A stretch of 64,000 nt of DNA from Flavobacterium gawalongense (GTDB lineage Bacteria; Bacteroidota; Bacteroidia; Flavobacteriales; Flavobacteriaceae): positions 85,221 to 149,220 of the forward strand of contig NZ_VJZP01000007.1 of assembly GCF_007097265.1 (NCBI RefSeq). Direction: 5' to 3'. Numbering within the stretch: position 1 is the first letter of the stretch; each line of letters begins with the position of its first letter. Shown here piece by piece: positions 63,888 through 64,000 of this stretch. A program made the translations under genes and the position numbers. Under the pieces are notes generated by a model that saw nothing but the letters and a program-made list of their open reading frames with translations, had not been told where the DNA came from and made no database searches.

Positions 63888-64000
63888 TTAACAATTTTAA
63901 GATAAAAAAACACCAACATTATGGAGGGTACTGAAAAACCTCGTTTATTTTGATTAGCGTTCTTTTTTAGACAATAAAAAAACGCTTGTAACAGGATTTT

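Noticed and set aside
63921..63953. A 10-codon frame (MEGTEKPRLF) and a weak hairpin (63956-63986) after the M1 peptidase
   Set aside because: Too short to support as a gene, and the hairpin has no T-run on either strand.

Overview
The window is AT-rich chromosomal DNA from a member of the Bacteroidota, most likely Flavobacterium or a close flavobacterial relative. The gene content says so: an Oar-like TonB receptor, a PorD-like (DUF4835) protein, the divergent Bacteroidota omega subunit, an RprX/RprY-like two-component pair and many short-leader genes without Shine-Dalgarno sites. So do the promoters, which carry a TTG/TTTG box about 19-20 nt before TAnnTTTG. No rRNA, tRNA, CRISPR array, intact insertion sequence or prophage is visible. 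The genus is inferred, not proven.

Layout. 0-8.6 kb: ArsC, CPBP protease, a short MenE, DoxX, a beta-rich envelope protein, an S41 lipoprotein, an MCC-type carboxyltransferase and LpxD. 8.8-16 kb: prfB with its programmed +1 frameshift, threonine aldolase, a lipoprotein gene flanked by 61-bp direct repeats made from the end of ybaB, oligopeptidase B and a cysteine-synthase-family enzyme. 16-25.4 kb: YebC, a Prc-like S41 protease, GcvT, PriA, a LytTR regulator and the rpsF-rpsR-rplI operon. 25.4-33.8 kb: the TonB receptor, LigA, a YhhN-like membrane protein, and two adjacent 5'-nucleotidase-type genes that are both broken. 33.8-46.7 kb: a long same-strand run (DUF6913-like gene, dapA, bamD, rpoZ, coaBC, porD, recN, fabV, fabI, a glycosyltransferase, coaE and a histidine kinase/regulator pair). 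46.7-57.4 kb: acyl-ACP thioesterase, miaA, a potassium channel with a zinc ribbon, an exonuclease/GIY-YIG fusion, a four-helix-bundle (IVP) gene, YggS, DUF1015, 3-hydroxyacyl-CoA dehydrogenase and Gfo/Idh, bracketed by two copies of a 181-bp MITE-like element. 57.4-64 kb: an XRE-Fic protein, SmpB, VF530-family protein, a DUF3575-like protein, GNAT, an aldose epimerase-like protein and an M1 peptidase.

Most genes are housekeeping. The unusual signal lies in small repeats: a MITE pair, palindromes between and inside genes (in-frame in yggS, and a likely insert in priA), hexamer arrays around the IVP gene, CAGT-rich tails directly behind several stop codons, and the 61-bp repeats around the lipoprotein gene. 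I see no complete new multi-gene system. The best candidates for something undescribed are the in-frame repeat insertions, the 61-bp-flanked gene insertion and the IVP/hexamer locus.
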